Assembly: GCA_023266155.1 (NCBI GenBank)
Contig: JAHFRS010000019.1
Span: 1 to 11,903, forward strand
Origin: an archaeon
Lineage (GTDB): Archaea > Nanobdellota > Nanobdellia > Woesearchaeales > GW2011-AR9
DNA length: 11,903 nt
Direction: 5' to 3'
Shown: positions 1-5,780 of the stretch, piece after piece
Position numbering within the stretch: the stretch's first letter is position 1
Layout of the letters: each line of letters opens with the position of its first letter
Position numbers and translations under genes: made by a program
Notes under the pieces: generated by a model
The model's input: only the letters and a program-made list of their open reading frames with translations
Database searches by the model: none
What the model was told of the DNA's origin: nothing

Positions 1-694
1 AGTACAATTGTCGGAAATAGTCCGGAAGTTTGGTATCATAATACAGTTCCATCAGTTCCAGAGCTTCCTGAGGATTGTGATAGTACTGTCCTAACAGCAC
101 GAACTCCAGTGACTTACCGGCACTATAAGTATCATGGCTGGACGTGATTTTTCCGTGGAGGCGAAATTCAGGCGGATGATGGAGTGGCGTAAAACCATTG
201 AGGCGTATTGTTCCTTCTAAACAGGACAGCATCAATCCAAAATCTAACATCTTTATCAAACGATTCGAAGTATAGCCGATGTTGGAAGGCTTAAAATCTC
301 CATGAGTGACGCCCTGTTGCTGGAAAGATTTCAAAATCGTGGGCAATTGTAACAGGTAATCAAGAATCACTTGTTGATTTACTTGTGCTTTCACCAGCCG
401 ATCCAGCAGCGTTTCCGGTATATATTCCATGACTAAAAAAGAATGATCACAGGAATAATCAAGCACGTGGACCACATGGGGATTATTGGAAATCACTAAA
501 TTACAAAATTCTCGTTTCACAAAAGTGGGAAGATTCTCGCGAAAGAGTTTTATCGATAAAGGCAGCTCTTGAGCGCGGTCAGTGAGGGCATAGCCTTTAA
601 AGACCACACTGGTGGCTCCTTCTCCCACTTGTTCTTCCAGGCGATATTGCCTACCATGGACGGAAAGTGCTGTAATATCGTTGGGAATGATCAT
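1..694 (-). CDS. Ser/Thr protein kinase, N-terminal 231 residues (C-terminus beyond left edge)
   Basis: Translating the minus strand from the ATG at 694 gives 231 codons with no stop before the window edge. Eukaryotic-like kinase landmarks appear in order: glycine loop VGEGATSV at residues 23-30, ATP-binding Lys49 in LSIKLF, a likely helix-C Glu62, catalytic loop HGDFKPSN at 131-138 (Asp133, Lys135 and Asn138 present; the usual HRD Arg is Gly), DFG at 151-153, PPE (APE equivalent) at 174-176 and Asp188 of subdomain IX. All catalytic residues seem intact, so it should phosphorylate Ser/Thr on an unknown protein substrate. No membrane segment is visible in this portion. A TATA box about 30 bases upstream suggests a leaderless mRNA. 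It diverges from the small membrane-protein cluster. The kinase call is strong; the role is unknown. Confidence 0.9.
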   Translation of the reverse strand, partial: MIIPNDITALSVHGRQYRLEEQVGEGATSVVFKGYALTDRAQELPLSIKLFRENLPTFVKREFCNLVISNNPHVVHVLDYSCDHSFLVMEYIPETLLDRLVKAQVNQQVILDYLLQLPTILKSFQQQGVTHGDFKPSNIGYTSNRLIKMLDFGLMLSCLEGTIRLNGFTPLHHPPEFRLHGKITSSHDTYSAGKSLEFVLLGQYYHNPQEALELMELYYDTKLPDYFRQLY

Positions 695-718
695 GGAAAC
701 ACGGCACAAAGAGGAGTG

Positions 719-728
719 ATTTATAAAA
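719..728 (-). promoter_or_regulatory. TATA box for the kinase gene
   Basis: The minus strand reads TTTTATAAAT, centred about 30 bases before the kinase ATG at 694. This is the spacing of an archaeal promoter giving a leaderless or nearly leaderless transcript. Confidence 0.6.
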
Positions 729-790
729 TCGAGGGTGAAAAGAGACCAGAGTATAGAATATCCCGATACGTGTTAATTTTGCCCGAAAAG

Positions 791-803
791 TTTATTAATA
801 AAT
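791..803 (+). promoter_or_regulatory. TATA box for the 820-1529 cluster
   Basis: The plus strand reads TTTATTAATAAAT, centred about 24 bases before the ATG at 820, consistent with leaderless transcription of the small membrane-protein cluster. It is back to back with the kinase promoter, about 65 bases away. Confidence 0.55.
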
Positions 804-819
804 TTGCATTAACAGCTAT

Positions 820-993
820 ATGGATAAAAAAGGGAAATCGAGGTTAAACCTTGCTTTTGACATTTCAGGGATAACGTTGATTGCGGTGGCGATAATTATT
901 GTAAAACTGGCTAATCAGCCTCTTGTAGAAATTTTGGCCGGCGTTTTAGCTACGGTAGGATTTGGATTAATTGCAGGTGCAAAATATGTATGA
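820..993 (+). CDS. small two-helix membrane protein (57 aa), unknown
   Basis: ATG at 820 to TGA at 991 encodes 57 residues. A short basic start (MDKKGKSR) is followed by a hydrophobic helix (about residues 13-29, SGITLIAVAIIIVKLA), a turn with Gln-Pro, and a second hydrophobic glycine-rich helix (about 34-54, EILAGVLATVGFGLIAG). The predicted product is a two-pass membrane hairpin. A TATA box at the right distance supports the start. Its 3' end overlaps the next ORF by eight bases (ATGTATGA). I do not recognise a family; a holin-like or phage-derived small protein is possible but unsupported. Confidence 0.6.
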   Translation: MDKKGKSRLNLAFDISGITLIAVAIIIVKLANQPLVEILAGVLATVGFGLIAGAKYV

Positions 994-1117
994 ATCTATA
1001 GTTCCCGCCTGGATATTAGGATTAGAAGTAATCATCTTACTTATGGCTTCAAAAAACAGGGTATTAATTTATTTTTTATTAGCCCTATTTAGTGTTATAA
1101 TATTTTATTTTGTGTGA
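986..1117 (+). CDS. very small membrane protein (43 aa), unknown
   Basis: ATG at 986 to TGA at 1115 encodes 43 residues, almost all hydrophobic: one helix around residues 5-19 (IVPAWILGLEVIILL), a short polar turn ASKNR, then a second helix to the end (VLIYFLLALFSVIIFYFV). It starts inside the last codons of the preceding gene (8-base overlap), which points to coupled translation. The paired hydrophobic segments and tight packing argue for a real gene, although it is short. The function is unknown. Confidence 0.5.
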   Translation: MYESIVPAWILGLEVIILLMASKNRVLIYFLLALFSVIIFYFV

Positions 1118-1127
1118 GTTTTTTCCC

Positions 1128-1529
1128 ATGGTTTTCACAAGCGCAATAGAACGGCTGGCAAAAACCGTTGCCCCCGGCGGATATCGTGAAGCGTTAATTA
1201 TTCAAATGAACGAAGGAGAACGCGATGTCTTACGCTATGTCCTGCATGAGTGTACCTTAATCTATGAACCTAACACGGAACTCTTCGACAGGGCTTATCA
1301 AACAGGAACGCTCAATGATTTGGTTCTGTTTTATTTCAACCAATGGAAACTCGTTGAAAAACATAGTAAAATAGAGTATCAAGACCGCTCTGAACTTCTG
1401 CGAGGATTTAAAGATTGGAATTGCCTTAAGAAGAAACCGTGGGTGGATACTGATGAACAGTGCGGGTATTCATTTTCTGAGAAAGATTTTTATGAACCGA
1501 GGAGGCGCACTGAACACCTAATTGGTTAA
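1128..1529 (+). CDS. hypothetical protein (133 aa), third gene of cluster
   Basis: I chose the ATG at 1128. An in-frame TTG at 1110 would add six residues and would overlap the previous stop by eight bases, as the upstream pair does, so it remains possible. The protein is soluble, mixed charge and probably mostly helical. It contains EGERDVLRYVLHECTLIYEP (about residues 29-48), LNDLVLFYFNQWKLV (62-76), an aromatic/charged tail and an RRR cluster near the end. No catalytic motif is recognised. It lies 10 bases after the small membrane proteins on the same strand, likely one transcript, and converges with the exported protein gene at 1569. Confidence 0.6.
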   Translation: MVFTSAIERLAKTVAPGGYREALIIQMNEGERDVLRYVLHECTLIYEPNTELFDRAYQTGTLNDLVLFYFNQWKLVEKHSKIEYQDRSELLRGFKDWNCLKKKPWVDTDEQCGYSFSEKDFYEPRRRTEHLIG

Positions 1530-1568
1530 GGCCACAGATGAAACTCGTGGTATAACTCACGACCGAAT

Positions 1569-2738
1569 TCACATCGGAACAGGATACCTCGTCGCATTAA
1601 TAGCCACAGAAGAATAAGGGATTAAATGAGGAATAGTATTCACGGTATCAATGGGTCCACGTAATCGTCCAAAGACGTGAGCTTCTCCAACGATAATAAT
1701 GCCTTTTTTACTGTTGAGCTGTCCCATCTCTCTGTGGATATTACCCACCATAGCCTGATTGCGAAAGTCAAATTTATAAGAACGCTCAGTGGCATCGATA
1801 AAGTATTGAAGCTCTGCCTGAAGTTTCTTTTGATGATTTTGCAATTCTGTTGAAGTTGAAAAAGCAGAGGGAATAATGTTACATCCATATCCTAACTGTT
1901 GGTGGAATTGTTGATGTACTCCATTATATTGTTCTACGCTCAAGGCAACGGGAGGCAGGATAAGATCGTACAAACAGACAGGAGGCAATTGTAGATCTGT
2001 ATATCTCATTCGTAAACGTTCTAACAGCGAGTTTATTTTTATAAGAAGCCCCTGAGGAAGAGCAGCCGAGGTATTTCCAGTTGAGGATTTCATCATCTTT
2101 CTGGCTATAGTTTGAACTGTGCGGAGCGAATGTTTATAAGCTTCGATGACCGTTATTTCAATGAGAATTCCTTCATCTTCTAGTCCATAAGTAGGAACAC
2201 TTTTCTGATGCAGGTATTTTTCGTAGTGAGGACTAAAGTTTGTGGTAAGAAGATCAGTTTCGATGGTTACAGCCCCGACTCGGTCTCGATGATACGTATC
2301 ACCTAACACAGAATTTAAATTCGCTTGAACTTCAGCTAACATCGTGGGTGACGGGCTACCATAGACCATTTCAAGCCCGATCGAGTCAAATCCATACGTT
2401 GATATTAAGATATCTGTAAGGGAGGTGATTTTACCCGCAGTTTCTTCTGTATGATCTTCGGCAAAAATAAGAACTTGCTGATCTGAATGCTTATTTATAA
2501 TAGGAGTAATTTGAAACCCTGCTTCGTGTAGTAAAGTCGAAAAACTTTTGTAGCCAGTTACCGGATCATCAGTTTCCTGCACCAGTTGCTGTAAAGTATA
2601 TTGAGAACGATCAATATTTTTGTGTGGTGGCAAAGAACTGTGAGAAGCAGGAGTTGTGGCTCGTCTGCTACATCCAGTAGCAAGGAATAATGATTCTATT
2701 CCCATCAAAGTGAGAATCGCTCTTCTTGAAAGACCCAT
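1569..2738 (-). CDS. exported/lipoprotein ChaN/TIKI/TraB-like protein
   Basis: The product is 389 residues. The N-terminus MGLSRRAILTLMG has a twin-arginine-like pair followed by a hydrophobic stretch ending in LATGC at 19-23, so a Tat-type or lipoprotein signal is likely, with Cys23 as candidate lipid anchor. The mature part has features I associate with the ChaN/TIKI/TraB superfamily: VLIFAEDH (89-96), a helix, then IGLEM (120-124), R-N-Q-A-M (326-330, compare RDxxMA in ChaN-like proteins) and IIIVGEAHVFG (347-357), a second Glu-x-His. Members bind metal or haem or act as peptidases or hydrolases, with paired Glu/His residues as key positions. The activity here is unknown. A TATA box lies about 26 bases upstream. 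The family call is from motif memory, not an alignment. Confidence 0.6.
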   Translation of the reverse strand: MGLSRRAILTLMGIESLFLATGCSRRATTPASHSSLPPHKNIDRSQYTLQQLVQETDDPVTGYKSFSTLLHEAGFQITPIINKHSDQQVLIFAEDHTEETAGKITSLTDILISTYGFDSIGLEMVYGSPSPTMLAEVQANLNSVLGDTYHRDRVGAVTIETDLLTTNFSPHYEKYLHQKSVPTYGLEDEGILIEITVIEAYKHSLRTVQTIARKMMKSSTGNTSAALPQGLLIKINSLLERLRMRYTDLQLPPVCLYDLILPPVALSVEQYNGVHQQFHQQLGYGCNIIPSAFSTSTELQNHQKKLQAELQYFIDATERSYKFDFRNQAMVGNIHREMGQLNSKKGIIIVGEAHVFGRLRGPIDTVNTIPHLIPYSSVAINATRYPVPM

Positions 2739-2757
2739 ATATTCCAGAACGGAGCGG

Positions 2758-2769
2758 TATATATAAATT
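2758..2769 (-). promoter_or_regulatory. TATA box for the 1569-2738 gene
   Basis: The minus strand reads AATTTATATATA, centred about 26 bases before the ATG at 2738, fitting a leaderless archaeal promoter. Confidence 0.6.
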
Positions 2770-2798
2770 TTACTATTATTAGGTAATCCTTAAAAATC

Positions 2799-3437
2799 TT
2801 AGACGTTTTTCTTCCCATACTTGCAATATCCTCTCACTGCACAACTTCCACACTGAGGCTTCCTTGGCAAACATATCCTCTGCCCGTGATCAACTAATAG
2901 CATATTGACCTTGTTCCACAGTTCCCGCGGCACTATTTTCTGTAACGCTTCTTCTGTCCCTTCCGGCGTCTTCGTCTTCACCCAGCCCAACCGATTGGAA
3001 ATTCGATGGACGTGAATATCCACGGCGATAGCGGACTGATGAAACGCGTAATTCAAGATACAATTTGCCGTCTTTCTCCCCACACCGGGCAAGGCGATCA
3101 ACTGAGTAAAGTCTTGAGGTATCTGGTCATGATATTGTTCATGCACGATTGTACTTAAGGCTTTAACGTGCCGTGCTTTGGCTCGATAGAAACCGCTTTT
3201 GAACAATTCCTGCTCCAGGGCTTTGATATCCGCCTTGGCGAGATCATGGGGTTGTGGGTATTTCTGGAAAAGTCTTTTCACGATGGGGATGATGGTTGTA
3301 TCTTTAGTTCTGGCGCTGAGCAGCGTGGCCACAAGGAGTTGGAAGTGGGTATACTCTTTCAGCTGCTCCAACATGGTGGGCTGATGGGAAGGTTCCAGAA
3401 GGGAGAAGACTTTGGAAATTTCGCGAGAGGTAACCAT
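2799..3437 (-). CDS. nth: endonuclease III (DNA glycosylase/AP lyase)
   Basis: The product is 212 residues, the normal family length. The helix-hairpin-helix is LPGVGRKTA at 116-124 with catalytic Lys122. The catalytic Asp140 lies in AVDIHVHRISNR, and the C-terminal [4Fe-4S] cluster ligands are Cys189-x6-Cys196-x2-Cys199-x5-Cys205, the exact family spacing. It should remove oxidised pyrimidines and nick abasic sites in base excision repair. It lies nine bases downstream of hicA on the same strand with no Shine-Dalgarno site, so it is probably the last gene of a hicB-hicA-nth transcript. The combination may be accidental. Confidence 0.95.
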   Translation of the reverse strand: MVTSREISKVFSLLEPSHQPTMLEQLKEYTHFQLLVATLLSARTKDTTIIPIVKRLFQKYPQPHDLAKADIKALEQELFKSGFYRAKARHVKALSTIVHEQYHDQIPQDFTQLIALPGVGRKTANCILNYAFHQSAIAVDIHVHRISNRLGWVKTKTPEGTEEALQKIVPRELWNKVNMLLVDHGQRICLPRKPQCGSCAVRGYCKYGKKNV

Positions 3438-3446
3438 TTTTAAAGA

Positions 3447-3671
3447 TTAAAGCAAATCTAAAAACTGTTCACGAGTTAAACCGGCCTGTTTGATTATGGC
3501 GAGCAAAGTTCCTTTGGCTATTTCATAATGATTGGGCACCGTTAATCTTCGCTGTGGCGGTTCCCGCTGCCGTAGAATCATGTGGCTCCCGGTTTGATGA
3601 TCAAGCTCATAGCCTATTCTCGATAAAGCTTTAACCACCTCTTTTCCGGAAAGAACAGGTAATTTAGGCAT
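3447..3671 (-). CDS. hicA: HicA-family mRNA interferase toxin
   Basis: The ATG at 3671 gives 74 residues (MPKLPVLSGKEVVKAL...). An in-frame TTG at 3680 would add three residues, but the ATG overlaps the hicB stop by eight bases (ATGCCTAA), a typical coupled arrangement. The HicA/YcfA double-stranded RNA-binding fold signature is clear: SGKEVVKALSRIGY near the start, then QTGSHMILRQ with catalytic His30, then RRLTVPNHYEIAKGTLLAIIKQAGLT. The family cleaves mRNA and is neutralised by HicB. The catalytic His is present, so the toxin is probably functional. Confidence 0.92.
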   Translation of the reverse strand: MPKLPVLSGKEVVKALSRIGYELDHQTGSHMILRQREPPQRRLTVPNHYEIAKGTLLAIIKQAGLTREQFLDLL

Positions 3672-3876
3672 AGACCTCAACCACTTCTTCGTCTATGGAA
3701 GGTGGAATCGGTTCGTTGTGCTTTTTCAGGCTTTCTACATAACCCTGCACCGCATCTTTAATGTTGACAAGCGCTTCCTCCCTAGTATTACCTTGTGAAA
3801 CACAGCCAGGAAGGGTAGGACATTCTACCACAAACCTGCCGTCTTCATCCTGTTCAAGAGTTATGCGAAATTTCAT
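3664..3876 (-). CDS. hicB: HicB-family antitoxin (short form)
   Basis: The product is 70 residues with the partial RNase H-like HicB fold: MKFRITLEQDEDGRFVVECP, then TLPGCVSQGNTREEALVNIKDA, the family hallmark, followed by a helix VQGYVESLKKH. There is no C-terminal ribbon-helix-helix or HTH domain, so it is the compact antitoxin type and may not autoregulate by direct DNA binding. The antitoxin-first order differs from E. coli hicAB but is common. A TATA box 25 bases upstream supports a leaderless start. Confidence 0.92.
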   Translation of the reverse strand: MKFRITLEQDEDGRFVVECPTLPGCVSQGNTREEALVNIKDAVQGYVESLKKHNEPIPPSIDEEVVEVYA

Positions 3877-3892
3877 TATGATAAGAATTCGT

Positions 3893-3988
3893 TTAGATTT
3901 TAAATACTTTACGCTCTTTTTTGGCTAAAACCGCGGGGAAGTCTTTTTTAGCCGGCTTTTCCTCTTCCGTCACTTTCTCAAAATCCAG
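3893..3988 (-). pseudogene. orphan C-terminal coding-like fragment (31 codons)
   Basis: After an in-frame TAA at 3989-3991, the minus strand reads 31 open codons ending in TAA. They encode LDFEKVTEEEKPAKKDF followed by PAVLAKKERKVFKI. The charged, lysine/glutamate-rich composition looks like the tail of a real protein, but there is no ATG, GTG or TTG start giving a sensible length (one GTG would give about 26 residues). It lies directly downstream of the elongation-factor-like gene, which has a similar lysine-rich style at its N-terminus. It could be a remnant of a deleted gene, a frameshifted extension, or chance. Confidence 0.3.
3897..3906 (-). promoter_or_regulatory. TATA box for hicB-hicA(-nth)
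   Basis: The minus strand reads TATTTAAAAT, centred about 25 bases before the hicB ATG at 3876. It overlaps the end of the orphan coding-like fragment at 3893-3988. Confidence 0.55.
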
Positions 3989-4017
3989 TTATTCGGTTGA
4001 AAAAGGGAGTACAGAGC

Positions 4018-4374
4018 CTATATCTTCACCACCACATCCCCTTCCCGCACCGGACGAACTACTTTTAAGCCAACTTCCTGTCCTCTCTTTGCGGCTTTGA
4101 TTGTCTCATGCTCCAGTTGCAACGAATTGACGGTCTGCTCAACAAACTGGTCATGACGCCCGATTTTAACCAGATCGCCCTGCTGTAATTTTCCTTCAAC
4201 GAGAATGGCTGCGACGCTAATCTGGTCATAAAAATGAGTGACTTTTCCGATGGCTTTGCCATTTCCCGGTGCGGTTACTTTTCTTGATACTTTTGCTTTA
4301 CCCGGTGCTTTCGCTTTAGTTTTAACTGAACCAGTCTTCGTCTTCTTCTCTGAATTTTTTTTTGTGTCTGCCAT
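4018..4374 (-). CDS. EF-Tu domain-2-like (translation elongation factor-like) protein
   Basis: The product is 118 residues. Residues 1-40 are a low-complexity Lys/Ala/Pro/Ser-rich, strongly basic tail, likely disordered and possibly RNA-binding. Residues 41-118 form a beta-barrel like domain 2 of translational GTPases: AIGKVTHFYDQISVAAI, GKLQQGDLVKIG, QLEHETIKAAKRGQEVGLKV and VREGDVVVKI. No GTPase domain is present. Archaea carry such stand-alone proteins, annotated as elongation-factor-like, sometimes near U32 peptidases; the function is unsettled. A clear GGAGGT site (4380-4385) lies five bases before the ATG, and the gene starts 15 bases after the upstream membrane-protein gene, so the two are probably co-transcribed. 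Confidence 0.8.
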   Translation of the reverse strand: MADTKKNSEKKTKTGSVKTKAKAPGKAKVSRKVTAPGNGKAIGKVTHFYDQISVAAILVEGKLQQGDLVKIGRHDQFVEQTVNSLQLEHETIKAAKRGQEVGLKVVRPVREGDVVVKI

Positions 4375-4379
4375 TTTTT

Positions 4380-4385
4380 ACCTCC
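4380..4385 (-). promoter_or_regulatory. Shine-Dalgarno site GGAGGT
   Basis: A strong archaeal ribosome-binding site five bases upstream of the ATG at 4374. It shows that this internal operon gene uses leadered initiation, in contrast to the leaderless first genes. Confidence 0.7.
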
Positions 4386-4389
4386 AGCT

Positions 4390-5577
4390 TTACCTGAAGA
4401 CTAATAGTAATCCAAGTATCAGCAGAATCAGGTTTAAGCTAAAATTAAGCAGTTTCACGAAATGTTTTTTCCATGCTTCCGTTTCAATGGTATTGCGATA
4501 CCCGGCTTTCTGACCTTTTTCATCTAGATGATGGCGCATTACATGGATGACAAAAACAATCACCAGCAGTGGCAGGATGGTGATGAAGACGGAATATACT
4601 AAAAGCGGTACAACGATCAGCCGGCCAATCCCGCCAGCAATTAATGTTCTTAACACCAGAAACCTGCTATCCACAAAGGCGAGGGTTAACAATGGCGTTA
4701 TAAATCCTAACAGCAGCATGACAGGAGGAGAAAAGAAAATAATTTTTTTACTGCTGTTCTTTTCTTTCGTGATCTCCTTTCGAGCCAATTTTCTGAGCGC
4801 TTTAAAAATATCAAAAAAGTTTGCCAGCCAGATCACGGCATAGATGATGGCGGCAAAACCTATACTTTTAAGGAAATAATTGTCTCTGGTGATAGAAACA
4901 AGATTGGAAAAAAAGCCCAAACCAAATAGCAGATAACTGAGAGCTACCCCTCCTATATATAGCACTCCCTTGGGGAAGACCTTCTCTTTCTCTTTGATAT
5001 GGATAAAAGCGACCACTAACAGCACCAGTACGGCCATCATTCCCGGATTAAAGGCATTCTTCAGTGAGGAGCCCGTCACGAGTCCAAATGTCAGCGTTTC
5101 CAAGACATCTTTGGGAGATGATTCGCCCACCAATCCAATAACCGCTTTTTTCTCCAGCGATGGGCAGGCGTCATTGGTATTATCCACTATCCGTTGCTCC
5201 AATAAGTTTATGATAGAATCTTTTCCTACAAAATAACTGTCAGCGAGAAAGATCGTCGGCAGGCCTTGTTTGCCCTCAACAATACTATACGCATTATAAT
5301 ACTGCCCCAGCAGATTCAGATTGTTCCGGTCATAATACACTTCATATCGCACGATGTTCAGTTGAGGATAATTGGCCTGTAAGTGATTCAGGAGATTATC
5401 AACCTCTGGGCATTGTGTACAGCCATTACCATAAAAATAGTAAAGGCAATCGGTTTGTGCCGGCAGAGAAGCTTGGCCAGTACTCGGAACAGTTTCGTCT
5501 GTCATTTCTTGTGCAAAAATGATCGGAAGAAAGAGGCTCAACGTCACCAGCAGCAGAAAAATTGTTCGTTTTGACAT
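4390..5577 (-). CDS. exported thioredoxin-like domain fused to a multi-TM membrane domain (CcdA/DsbD-like shape)
   Basis: The product is 395 residues. A signal peptide or first helix (residues 1-22, ending FAQE) precedes an extracytoplasmic thioredoxin/glutaredoxin-like domain with active site GNGCTQC (Cys53, Cys56) and cis-Pro loop GLPTIF (105-110). Further cysteines are only Cys44 and Cys138. About six membrane helices follow (roughly 162-192, 204-224, 236-256, 284-302, 315-347 and 375-394) with a basic loop at 260-279. The layout resembles thiol-disulfide carriers of the CcdA/DsbD group, but the membrane part has no cysteine: FNPGMMAVL at 176-184 stands where related proteins have an N-P-C motif. 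A GGTGAT ribosome site lies four bases before the ATG. It is probably an envelope protein; electron transfer across the membrane by the usual Cys relay looks impossible. Confidence 0.75.
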   Translation of the reverse strand: MSKRTIFLLLVTLSLFLPIIFAQEMTDETVPSTGQASLPAQTDCLYYFYGNGCTQCPEVDNLLNHLQANYPQLNIVRYEVYYDRNNLNLLGQYYNAYSIVEGKQGLPTIFLADSYFVGKDSIINLLEQRIVDNTNDACPSLEKKAVIGLVGESSPKDVLETLTFGLVTGSSLKNAFNPGMMAVLVLLVVAFIHIKEKEKVFPKGVLYIGGVALSYLLFGLGFFSNLVSITRDNYFLKSIGFAAIIYAVIWLANFFDIFKALRKLARKEITKEKNSSKKIIFFSPPVMLLLGFITPLLTLAFVDSRFLVLRTLIAGGIGRLIVVPLLVYSVFITILPLLVIVFVIHVMRHHLDEKGQKAGYRNTIETEAWKKHFVKLLNFSLNLILLILGLLLVFR

Positions 5578-5581
5578 TCAC

Positions 5582-5587
5582 ATCACC
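5582..5587 (-). promoter_or_regulatory. Shine-Dalgarno site GGTGAT
   Basis: GGTGAT, complementary to the conserved archaeal 16S 3' end, lies four bases before the ATG at 5577. The gene therefore probably has a short leader rather than none. Confidence 0.6.
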
Positions 5588-5592
5588 ATCTT

Positions 5593-5639
5593 ATAGTAAA
5601 TCACAATGATATTTGAACAGTTTAGTTGTGATTTACTAT
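5593..5639. repeat. 14-bp perfect inverted repeat, spacer 19 (IR1)
   Basis: Arm ATAGTAAATCACAA (5593-5606) pairs perfectly with TTGTGATTTACTAT (5626-5639). On the minus strand the spacer contains TCAAATATCA, a candidate TATA element about 35 bases before the ATG at 5577. The repeat would therefore flank or overlap the promoter, as an operator would. Confidence 0.8.
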
Positions 5640-5641
5640 TC

Positions 5642-5683
5642 TAGCAAATCTCACAATTGTTCAATAATTAATGAGATTTGCTA
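5642..5683. repeat. 12-bp perfect inverted repeat, spacer 18 (IR2), diverged copy of IR1
   Basis: Arm TAGCAAATCTCA (5642-5653) pairs perfectly with TGAGATTTGCTA (5672-5683). Read on the other strand, it resembles IR1 in both arms (TAGYAAATC) and spacer (TATTTGAACAGTT against TATTGAACAATT). Two bases separate the repeats. Confidence 0.75.
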
Positions 5684-5708
5684 TTATGTGAAAGAAAGGC
5701 AGAAGTAT

Positions 5709-5717
5709 CTTATAAAG
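5709..5717 (+). promoter_or_regulatory. TATA box (near-copy of the 6133 promoter)
   Basis: CTTATAAAG is centred 26 bases before an ATG at 5740, which opens only a nine-codon ORF (MGIGICLAP, stop 5767-5769). Downstream bases match the promoter at 6133 (TTGATTTT in both). It may drive a non-coding transcript through the hairpin array, or may once have served a gene now lost. Confidence 0.5.
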
Positions 5718-5780
5718 GTTATTGTTTGATTTTGGTAAAATGGGGATTGGTATTTGTTTAGCACCATAATGCACAATGAA

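Noticed and set aside
569..847. 92-residue open frame on the plus strand
   Set aside because: It lies largely opposite the kinase gene, whose catalytic motifs show the minus strand is coding.
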